Shown: in pieces, positions 1 through 6,687 of the stretch
Position numbering within the stretch: position 1 is the first letter of the stretch
How the letters are laid out: each line of letters begins with the position of its first letter
Assembly: GCA_027066355.1 (NCBI GenBank)
Contig: JAMONW010000108.1
Span: forward strand, 1 to 9,559
Direction: 5' to 3'
From: Campylobacteraceae bacterium
Lineage (GTDB): Bacteria > Campylobacterota > Campylobacteria > Campylobacterales > Sulfurovaceae
Length of the DNA stretch: 9,559 bases
The notes under the pieces: model-generated
Database searches by the model: none
What the model was told of the DNA's origin: nothing
What the model saw: only the letters and a program-made list of their open reading frames with translations
Program-made: the position numbers and the translations under genes

Positions 1-2
1 AT

Positions 3-1979
3 ATAGATATAATAGCTCTACATAAAGAGTTGGAAAATAAAGATAATGAAATTAAAAAATTACATACTAGACTCTCTAATATTCAAGAACAGGCGGGAAA
101 AACTATAGAATATGCATATTCTATAATTTCTCTTAGGGATAAACAAATAGAGGTTTTAAATAGTTTAACTATTAAGAAAAGACTTAAACAAAAAATTAAA
201 AAATATATACCAGATAGTATGTTAAATCTATTTGGTTTTACACCATATAAACCTATAACTATACCTACAGAAGAGTCTGAAGGTATAACTGAACCTAACT
301 ATAATAAAACAAATTTATATATATACAAAGAGCCAAAATTTACAAAAATTATAGAAAACAATTTAAAATACTTTAGGAAACAGCCAAAAATATCAATTGT
401 TATGCCAGTTTATAATGTTGATCCTAAATGGCTAGATTTAGCAATTAAATCAGTAGAAGCGCAATGGTATAAAAATTGGGAATTGTGTATTGCAGATGAT
501 AAAAGCACTAATGAAAATACTATAAACTACTTAAAATCACTTAATAATCCAAAAATAAAGGTTAAATTTTTAAATAAGAATTTAAATATCTCCGGAGCTA
601 CTAATGAGGCACTATTATTAGCAACTGGAGATTATATTTCATTAATGGATAATGACGATGAAATAACACCAGATGCACTATATGAAATGGTTAAAATAAT
701 TAACCAAGAAGATGCAGACTTTATTTATAGTGATGAAGATTTTGTAGATACCAAAGGAAACTACTCTAACCCTCACTTTAAACCTGATTGGTCACCAGAT
801 TTACTTTTAACACATAATTATATTACTCACTTTACCTGCTTTAAAAAAGTATTGCTTGAAAAAGTTGGAAATTTTAATTCTGAGTTTGATGGTGCTCAAG
901 ATTATGATCTATTTTTACGCTTAACAGAAATTGCTAATAAAATTTACCATATTCCAAAAGTGCTATATCACTGGAGAACATTAGAAACATCTACAAGTGC
1001 TAATAGTGAAGCAAAGCCAGAAGCACTTGAAAGAGGTAGAAAAACAGTAGAAAATGCAATTAAAAGAAGAGGTATAGATGGCACAGTAGAAAATGCCAAT
1101 ATAAACCATTATTTTAGAGTAAAATACAAAATAAAAAATAACCCTTTAGTTAGTATAGTAATTCCATTTAAAGATAAACCAGAACTATTAGATATGTGCA
1201 TAAACTCTATTTTACAAAAATCTACTTATAGTAATTTTGAAATTATAGGTGTAAGTAATAATAGCAAGGATAAATCTACTTTTGCTTTAATGAAAGAGCT
1301 AGAAAAGCTTGATCCTAGAGTTAAGTTTTATGAGTATAATGAGCCATTTAATTATGCAAAAATTAATAACTATGCAGTAGATAATTTTGCTAAGGGTGAA
1401 CATATTCTTTTATTAAATAATGACATAGAGGTAATTTCACCAAATTGGATTGAGGCAATGCTTGAGCATTCTCAAAGAGAAAAAATAGGTTGTGTAGGTG
1501 CAAAATTATACTATCCAGATAATACTATTCAACACGCTGGTATAATTATTGGACTTGGAGGATATGCAGGACATTCACATAAAATGTATAAAAGAGATAG
1601 TTGTGGTTATTTTAACCGTTTAAATGCTATTCAAAATGTTAGCGCAGTAACTGCAGCTTGTTTAATGGTTAAAAAGTCTATCTATCAAGAGGTTGATGGA
1701 ATGGATGAGGTTAAGTTTAAAGTAGCATATAATGATGTTGATTTTTGTCTTAGGGTTAGAGAAAAGGGCTACTTAAATATATTTACACCATATGCTGAGC
1801 TTTATCATCATGAGTCAATATCAAGAGGGTATGAAACAACACCAGAAAAAATTGCTCGTTTCCAAACAGAAAAAGACGCACTCTTTGAACGCCACAAAGA
1901 GATTTTAACAAATGGGGATCCATATTATAATCCAAACTTAACACAAGATAAAGAGGACTTTAGTATATGTCTAAACTAA
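3..1979 (+). CDS. Coiled-coil protein with two tandem GT2 glycosyltransferase domains (5'-partial)
   Basis: Likely a cytoplasmic, membrane-associated transferase adding two sugars, or alternating linkages, to a surface glycan. Residues are numbered from the TTG at 30. The frame stays open to the left edge, and the codons at 3-29 continue the same charged helix, so that TTG is probably internal and the true start lies outside the window. Residues 1-50 look like a coiled coil, and 50-60 are lysine-rich. GT2 domain 1 spans about 119-340: PKISIVMPVYN nucleotide-binding strand, DNDD metal motif at 207-210, QDYD at 290-293. GT2 domain 2 spans about 371-605: SIVIPF strand, NND at 463-465 in the DxD position, NDVDF at 568-572, HHES at 593-596. 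The pairing resembles RfbF/WsaE-like rhamnosyltransferases, but the sugar cannot be read from sequence. The end overlaps the next gene by 13 bp. The missing N-terminus could hold another domain, such as a methyltransferase. Confidence 0.9.
   Translation: MDIIALHKELENKDNEIKKLHTRLSNIQEQAGKTIEYAYSIISLRDKQIEVLNSLTIKKRLKQKIKKYIPDSMLNLFGFTPYKPITIPTEESEGITEPNYNKTNLYIYKEPKFTKIIENNLKYFRKQPKISIVMPVYNVDPKWLDLAIKSVEAQWYKNWELCIADDKSTNENTINYLKSLNNPKIKVKFLNKNLNISGATNEALLLATGDYISLMDNDDEITPDALYEMVKIINQEDADFIYSDEDFVDTKGNYSNPHFKPDWSPDLLLTHNYITHFTCFKKVLLEKVGNFNSEFDGAQDYDLFLRLTEIANKIYHIPKVLYHWRTLETSTSANSEAKPEALERGRKTVENAIKRRGIDGTVENANINHYFRVKYKIKNNPLVSIVIPFKDKPELLDMCINSILQKSTYSNFEIIGVSNNSKDKSTFALMKELEKLDPRVKFYEYNEPFNYAKINNYAVDNFAKGEHILLLNNDIEVISPNWIEAMLEHSQREKIGCVGAKLYYPDNTIQHAGIIIGLGGYAGHSHKMYKRDSCGYFNRLNAIQNVSAVTAACLMVKKSIYQEVDGMDEVKFKVAYNDVDFCLRVREKGYLNIFTPYAELYHHESISRGYETTPEKIARFQTEKDALFERHKEILTNGDPYYNPNLTQDKEDFSICLN
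1951..1957 (+). promoter_or_regulatory. Ribosome binding site for the GT-C gene
   Basis: AAGAGGA lies 9 bases before the ATG at 1967, inside the end of the upstream gene. It supports this ATG as the start despite the 13 bp overlap, and it suggests translational coupling. Confidence 0.6.
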
Positions 1980-3763
1980 AAACATCAATACTATTTGCTC
2001 TTTTTACAACTATTATTTATACAATATTTTTATACTTAAATAATGGCAATAAAATAGTTATAAATATAGACTCTTCAAGAGATATAAAGCCTAAAATATA
2101 TTATAGTTTAAATGAAGCATTTAACGAAAAAGATACAATTAGTGAATTTAAAAGAGAAGTTAATAGCTATATATTTAAAATACCCAAAAGTGCAAATATA
2201 AATAAAATTCGATTTGATGTAACAAGTAAAAGTAATGTAAATATAACTTTAAATAGCATTTTATTAACTAAAAAAAAGTGGTTTAAGAGTTCTGTATATA
2301 AAATAGATTTATCTATTATTAGAAGTAATCAAATAAAAGATTTAATTAAAAATAAAAAAGCAGTAAGCTTTAACACAATAGGGAATGATCCTTGGATTTT
2401 ATTAGATTATAAACCTCAAAAAATATATTCAATAAATAATTTTTATCCAATATATCTTATTTTGTCAATAATTATTTCAACTATTATACTATATTTAATA
2501 AATATTTATAAAAGTTATGATTTTAATGATAATTTAATAGCAAAAATTATTCTTTATTCACTATTTTTAGCATTTATATCATTTAAGGCTTACTATTATA
2601 AAGATAATGTTCATTTTGGGTATCCACCAGATGAAATTGCTCATTATGAATATACAAAATATGTTGATAAAAATTTAGAATTTATTCCAAAATTTGAAAA
2701 TATGAATCACTATTTAGCACACCCTCCTTTATATTACGATATTATTAGTTTAGCTCTTAATGACCATAAAGATATAAATACTAATGTAAATAGCGCTAGA
2801 ACACTAAGTATGTTAATATATATATTTAGTGTAATACTAATACTATATTTAGGCTTCTCTTCAAAACTTACAATTTTAGGCGATTTTGTATATTTGAGTT
2901 TTATTAGTTCAATTCCTATGCACTCTTATATTGGAGGCAGTATAAGTAATGATACATTAGCTATTTTGGGTGCTATTGTTGCAATAATTGGGCTAAAGAG
3001 ATTACTTGAAAAAGATTATAGCACTACTGCTTATCTAATTTTAGCTATTGGTATATTTATCTCATTTTTTGCAAAATTAACAGCTGCAATTTTGCTATTT
3101 TTTGCAATTATATACTATATAATTTATCTTCTAGTCAATAAAAAAATGCCAAAATTTAAAAAAGTTGATATTGTTATTTTAATGCTATTTTTAACTCCAA
3201 TAATATATTATCAAGTTCATATTATGCTAACTTATCATGCAATTACACCAACATTTAATGTAACACACCCAAAAGAGTTTTTGAAGTCTAATTTTTATAT
3301 TCCACCAGAGCATAGAGTTCATTTAAGTGCAATTGAGTGGTTAGAGAGAATGTGGCACTATATTCATAGTGGCTGGTTTGGAATACACTCTCACCACTCT
3401 TTTGGGCATGAAAAATGGAGTGGAGTATTTGGGTTAGTAATTTTACACATTATTGCAGTAATTGCACTTTTATTTAATTGTAAAGAGAATAATTTTTGTA
3501 AGCTTGGCAAAATAACGCTACTTGCTCTATTTAGTGTGCTAGTAGTTCAATACCTTTTCTCCTATAAAGCCCACATACATAATGGATATATGGGTGGGTT
3601 ACAACCTAGATATGTTTTGCCTTTTATGTTTGCATTTGCTATAATGGCATCAACATTTGTAGAGAAGTTTAAAAACTCATTTTGGTTTAGTATTTTGATA
3701 ATTGCTATATCTATACAAGCAATTTATTCAGACTTTTTCTATTTTTTACTATATTATAATTAG
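1967..3763 (+). CDS. GT-C type integral membrane glycosyltransferase, DUF2142-like
   Basis: Probably transfers a sugar from a polyprenyl-phosphate donor to a glycan on the periplasmic face. The protein has 598 residues. It opens with one helix (about 7-24), followed by a ~135-residue extracytoplasmic segment (25-158) that looks beta-rich, with KIYYS at 43-47, AFNE at 51-54 and IRFD at 81-84. About 11-12 more helices follow between 160 and 595. The loop after the third helix holds PDE (221-223), the usual place of the catalytic acid in GT-C enzymes, then HPP at 252-254. SND (327-329) lies in a later loop and QPRY (546-549) precedes a C-terminal helix; both are typical of DUF2142/PMT-like proteins. 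Start and stop are well supported, with an SD at 1951-1957. The gene directly after it encodes a GtrB-like donor synthase, which fits a lipid-linked donor. An O-antigen ligase or polymerase role is less likely but not excluded. Confidence 0.8.
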   Translation: MSKLKTSILFALFTTIIYTIFLYLNNGNKIVINIDSSRDIKPKIYYSLNEAFNEKDTISEFKREVNSYIFKIPKSANINKIRFDVTSKSNVNITLNSILLTKKKWFKSSVYKIDLSIIRSNQIKDLIKNKKAVSFNTIGNDPWILLDYKPQKIYSINNFYPIYLILSIIISTIILYLINIYKSYDFNDNLIAKIILYSLFLAFISFKAYYYKDNVHFGYPPDEIAHYEYTKYVDKNLEFIPKFENMNHYLAHPPLYYDIISLALNDHKDINTNVNSARTLSMLIYIFSVILILYLGFSSKLTILGDFVYLSFISSIPMHSYIGGSISNDTLAILGAIVAIIGLKRLLEKDYSTTAYLILAIGIFISFFAKLTAAILLFFAIIYYIIYLLVNKKMPKFKKVDIVILMLFLTPIIYYQVHIMLTYHAITPTFNVTHPKEFLKSNFYIPPEHRVHLSAIEWLERMWHYIHSGWFGIHSHHSFGHEKWSGVFGLVILHIIAVIALLFNCKENNFCKLGKITLLALFSVLVVQYLFSYKAHIHNGYMGGLQPRYVLPFMFAFAIMASTFVEKFKNSFWFSILIIAISIQAIYSDFFYFLLYYN

Positions 3764-3766
3764 GAG
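3762..3766 (+). promoter_or_regulatory. Ribosome binding site for the GtrB-like gene
   Basis: AGGAG overlaps the TAG stop of the GT-C gene and sits 9 bases before the ATG at 3776. It is the strongest Shine-Dalgarno sequence in the window. Confidence 0.7.
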
Positions 3767-3775
3767 CAACACACA

Positions 3776-4723
3776 ATGAAACTAATAATACAAATCCCTT
3801 GCTATAATGAGGCTGAGACTCTTGCAATTGCACTTGGTGAATTACCTAGAGAAGTTGAGGGTTTTGATAAGGTTGAATGGCTTATTATTAATGATGGAAG
3901 CACTGATAGAACAGTAGAAGTTGCCAAAGAGTGTGGGGTTGATTATATTGTTGATTTTAAACACAATCAAGGTTTGGCAAAAGGTTTTATGGCTGGACTT
4001 AAAGAGTGTTTAAAACAAGGCGCTGATGTAATTGTAAATACAGATGCAGATAATCAATATGAAGCAAAAGATATTCCAAAACTTGTAAAACCAATACTAG
4101 ATGGCAAAGCAGAGTATGTTGTAGGAGAGCGTCCAATTGCTCAAACAGAACACTTTTCACCTGCAAAAAAGTTTTTGCAAAAGCTTGGCTCTTGGGTTGT
4201 AAGAAAAGCTAGTAAAACCAATATTCCAGATGCTCCAAGTGGCTTTAGAGCTATGAGTAGAGATTGCGCAATGGAGCTTAATGTTTACAATAACTACACA
4301 TATACACTCGAAACTATCATACAAGCAGGGCAAAAAAATATGGCAATTACATCTGTTCCAATTCGCACAAACGAAGATTTACGCCCATCAAGACTACTTA
4401 GCTCTATTCCAAATTATATTAAAAAATCTGTTGTTACAATTGTGCGTATATTTGCCGTATATCAACCTTTTCAATTTTTTATGACAATAGCTGCTATACT
4501 CTTTGGATTAGGTTTTTTACTTGGTTTAAGATACCTATATTTCTACTTTAGTGGAGATGCTGGACATATACAATCTGTAATTTTAAGTGGTGCTTTAATG
4601 GGTATGGGTGTGCAGACTGCACTTATTGCATTTGTTGCAGATTTGCTCTCTGTTAATAGAAAACTATTAGAAGAGCAAAGAGTAGAAAGAATGAGAGAAA
4701 AGTATAACAAAGAGGATAAGTAG
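3776..4723 (+). CDS. GtrB/DPM-like polyprenyl-phosphate glycosyltransferase
   Basis: Expected to move one sugar from a nucleotide sugar onto undecaprenyl (polyprenyl) phosphate at the inner face of the cytoplasmic membrane, giving a donor for a periplasmic GT-C enzyme. The GT2 catalytic domain covers about 1-215: IQIPCYNEAE at 6-15, NDGSTD at 39-44, DAD metal motif at 90-92, and SGFRAM at 155-160, a conserved signature of dolichol-phosphate mannose synthase relatives. Two helices follow (about 235-257 and 266-290) and then a charged cytoplasmic tail rich in E, R and K. The length (315 residues) and the two C-terminal helices match bacterial GtrB rather than soluble Dpm1. The sugar is unknown. 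The gene begins 12 bp after the GT-C gene, and its TAG stop overlaps the GTG of the next gene by one base. Confidence 0.88.
   Translation: MKLIIQIPCYNEAETLAIALGELPREVEGFDKVEWLIINDGSTDRTVEVAKECGVDYIVDFKHNQGLAKGFMAGLKECLKQGADVIVNTDADNQYEAKDIPKLVKPILDGKAEYVVGERPIAQTEHFSPAKKFLQKLGSWVVRKASKTNIPDAPSGFRAMSRDCAMELNVYNNYTYTLETIIQAGQKNMAITSVPIRTNEDLRPSRLLSSIPNYIKKSVVTIVRIFAVYQPFQFFMTIAAILFGLGFLLGLRYLYFYFSGDAGHIQSVILSGALMGMGVQTALIAFVADLLSVNRKLLEEQRVERMREKYNKEDK
4711..4716 (+). promoter_or_regulatory. Ribosome binding site deciding a GTG start
   Basis: AGAGGA ends 6 bases before the GTG at 4723. This supports initiation at the GTG embedded in TAGTG, where the stop of one gene and the start of the next share a base. 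Confidence 0.6.
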
Positions 4724-5790
4724 TGAAAATTCTCTTTACTTGTGCTGATAAGCCTACAATTTCAAGAAATAAGTTTCATAGAGAAACACTGCAAGAGAAT
4801 TTTGAATATACTGAAGTTGTATCAGAAGCAAAAGGTTATGCAAAAAGAATACCATCTATTCTAGCTAGACTTCCATTTAAAATCTTTAGCCAAGATACAT
4901 TTTTTGTAGGTTATATGGGGCATTTTTTAGTGCCATTAATAAGGCTATTTACAAAAAAACCTATAATTTATGACTTTTATCTATCTTTATATGATGTAAT
5001 GTGTAATGATAGAAAACTATATAAGCCAAATAGCCTACTTGGTAAATTTACCTATTGGCTGGAGAAAAAATCACTTCAAGATGCTAACTTTATAATTGTA
5101 GATACAAATAAACTTATAGAAGAGCTATCAAGCGAATATGGCATTAGCAAAGATAAGTTTGTAAAGGTGCATTTAACAATTAGCGAAGATAATGTATATC
5201 CAAAAGATGTTAAGCCATATAGCGATAGTTTTAGCGTATTGTATGTTGGAAGTTATATTCCACTGCATAATACACCTGTAATTATAGAGGCTGCAAAAAT
5301 TGTGCAAGATATGGGAGAAGATATTAAGTTTTTAATGATAGGAGAGGGACCTCACCTGCAAACTTGCCAAGATTTAGCAAAAAAGTATGACTTAAAAAAT
5401 ATAGAGTTTAAAGGCTTTATGCCTCTTGAAGAGTTAAATTACTACTATAATGCTTGTGATATAAATTTAGGGTTATTTAATAGCGGAAAGAGAGCAAATG
5501 CAGTAGTTTTAAATAAAACAAATGACTCTTTTAGAGTAGGCAAACCCCACTTAACTCTAAAAACAGATGCAATGAGTGAAGCATTTGAAGATAGTAAAGA
5601 TATTTTCTTTGTAGAGGATATTAATCCTAAAACTTTAACAAATAAAATTATAGAGCTTAAAAACAACCCTGAACTTGTAAAAAGGGTAGGGCAAAATGCC
5701 CTAAAGTCTTATGAAGAGAAGCTAAGTAATAAAAAAGCAAAAGAGATTATAGAAAAGAAAATCTTTAGTAAGTTAAAAGAAAATGAATAG
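4723..5790 (+). CDS. GT-B fold glycosyltransferase, GT4-like
   Basis: A soluble cytoplasmic transferase that probably adds one sugar during glycan assembly. It has 355 residues. The GTG start is supported by the SD at 4711-4716 and because the first Rossmann strand (KILFTC) begins at residue 2. The N-terminal half (about 1-165) carries YDFYLSLYD at 83-91. The C-terminal donor-binding half has the typical VLYVGSY (172-178), FLMIGEGP (203-210), IEFKGFMPLEEL (227-238) and GKP (273-275). The canonical GT4 E-x7-E stretch is not evident: the corresponding region reads NKTNDSFRVGKP (264-275), with D268 where family members often carry an acidic residue. This resembles the GT4 branch with an NK-x-(Y/F)-E-A-x-GKP pattern. 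The end overlaps the next gene by 8 bp. The sugar and linkage cannot be predicted. Confidence 0.82.
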   Translation: MKILFTCADKPTISRNKFHRETLQENFEYTEVVSEAKGYAKRIPSILARLPFKIFSQDTFFVGYMGHFLVPLIRLFTKKPIIYDFYLSLYDVMCNDRKLYKPNSLLGKFTYWLEKKSLQDANFIIVDTNKLIEELSSEYGISKDKFVKVHLTISEDNVYPKDVKPYSDSFSVLYVGSYIPLHNTPVIIEAAKIVQDMGEDIKFLMIGEGPHLQTCQDLAKKYDLKNIEFKGFMPLEELNYYYNACDINLGLFNSGKRANAVVLNKTNDSFRVGKPHLTLKTDAMSEAFEDSKDIFFVEDINPKTLTNKIIELKNNPELVKRVGQNALKSYEEKLSNKKAKEIIEKKIFSKLKENE

Positions 5791-6661
5791 AGATAAAATA
5801 AAAAAAATTGCATATAGTTTTGGTAAATTACTTGGATTTTTAGGACTTATTTATATTTTTTATAAATTATCTAAAGAGTATTCACTTAGCTCATTTATAG
5901 AGAAATTTAGTAATTTTAAATCTATAATATTGCCTCTACTTATCTTAAATATATTATCATCAATTATTGGAATTTATGCTTGGCATATAATGTTAAAAAC
6001 TTATGCAAAAAAAAGCTTTGGCTACATTAGCTCCTATTACTATTTTGCAAAAACTGAAATTTCAAAGTATCTGCCAGGTAATATTTTTCACTTTGTTGGG
6101 CGTCAGGCACTCTCTTCTAAACTTGGTATAAGCCAAGCCCAAATGGCAAAAATATCCCTTTTATTTATGTTAATTTTAATGGTTGCAACTGTTATTTCAT
6201 CTACTATATTTGCTCTTTTTAGTAATATTGAAAATTATATAAAGATATTAATGCTTTTTGCTTCAGTTGCTTCTATTATAGCAATTTTATATATTTATCC
6301 AATATTTACTAAAGCAAAAAAAGCTCTTATGGTATCAATATTAACATTCTCTATTGGTTTGCAAGGAGTGCTACTTTCTATTATAATTCTTTGGCAAATT
6401 AAAGAGCCAACACTAACACTATTTTTTGAAGTATCTTCAATTTATATAATTAGTTGGTTAATTGGCTTTGTAACACCCGGAGCCTCTGGTGGTTTAGGTG
6501 TAAGAGAGGGGGCATTTATAGCAATTGCAGAATTTATTAACTTAAATGTAGATTCAAATATAGTAATATTCTCTGTTTTACTTGTTCGCTTAATTAATAT
6601 TGTAGTAGATATTATTATGTATATCTCTACTTTCCTAATAACAAAAAAAGTTATAGTATAA
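5783..6661 (+). CDS. UPF0104 / LPG-synthase-TM family membrane protein (YbhN/AglD-like)
   Basis: A 292-residue integral membrane protein with about 7-8 hydrophobic helices (about 12-28, 46-70, 122-146, 153-172, 180-203, 212-231, 240-255, 260-287). Two conserved patches mark the family: KYLPGN (95-100) followed by VGRQ (105-108), and PGASGGLGVREG (232-243). The family includes the membrane part of MprF, which flips lysyl-phosphatidylglycerol, and YbhN/AglD proteins found in glycan and polyprenol pathways. There is no aminoacyl-transferase domain, so it is not a full MprF. Its place after a GtrB-like gene and in the same operon as a GT-C gene suggests it handles a polyprenyl-linked sugar or the glycan lipid. 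A flippase role is inference. The start overlaps the upstream stop by 8 bp and has only a weak SD (AAAAGA), so translation is probably coupled. Confidence 0.82.
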   Translation: MNRDKIKKIAYSFGKLLGFLGLIYIFYKLSKEYSLSSFIEKFSNFKSIILPLLILNILSSIIGIYAWHIMLKTYAKKSFGYISSYYYFAKTEISKYLPGNIFHFVGRQALSSKLGISQAQMAKISLLFMLILMVATVISSTIFALFSNIENYIKILMLFASVASIIAILYIYPIFTKAKKALMVSILTFSIGLQGVLLSIIILWQIKEPTLTLFFEVSSIYIISWLIGFVTPGASGGLGVREGAFIAIAEFINLNVDSNIVIFSVLLVRLINIVVDIIMYISTFLITKKVIV

Positions 6662-6667
6662 TTATAC
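6656..6667 (+). promoter_or_regulatory. Possible internal promoter -10 box within a 12-base palindrome
   Basis: GTATAATTATAC is a perfect inverted repeat that spans the stop of the membrane protein gene. It contains an exact TATAAT (6657-6662), placed 25 bases before the GTG of the large transferase gene, a suitable distance for a short leader. No clear -35 hexamer is seen upstream (CCTAAT at 17 bp spacing), although -35 elements are poorly conserved in Campylobacterota. Such AT-rich hexamers arise easily by chance at this base composition. Confidence 0.25.
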
Positions 6668-6676
6668 AAACAATTT

Positions 6677-6680
6677 AAGG
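6677..6680 (+). promoter_or_regulatory. Ribosome binding site deciding the GTG start of the large transferase
   Basis: AAGG lies 7 bases before the GTG at 6688. An in-frame TAA at 6682-6684 rules out any earlier start, and the first domain begins at residue 30, so this GTG is the best start. Confidence 0.55.
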
Positions 6681-6687
6681 CTAAAGT

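Noticed and set aside
8..13. TATAAT near the left edge as a promoter.
   Set aside because: It lies inside the open coding frame of the first gene, and such hexamers are expected by chance in this AT-rich DNA.
30..32. TTG as the start codon of the first gene.
   Set aside because: The frame is open upstream to the edge, the coiled coil continues across it, and no Shine-Dalgarno sequence precedes it at the right distance.
3764..3775. Terminator or promoter between the GT-C and GtrB-like genes.
   Set aside because: The 12 bp gap holds only the spacer after the SD; there is no hairpin or T-run.
4281..4484. Short + strand frame of 67 codons inside the GtrB-like gene.
   Set aside because: It lies fully within a well-supported gene, its translation has no domain character, and it has no convincing SD.
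5445..5666. Short - strand frame of 73 codons opposite the GT4-like gene.
   Set aside because: It is antisense to a coherent GT-B coding frame with no independent signal.
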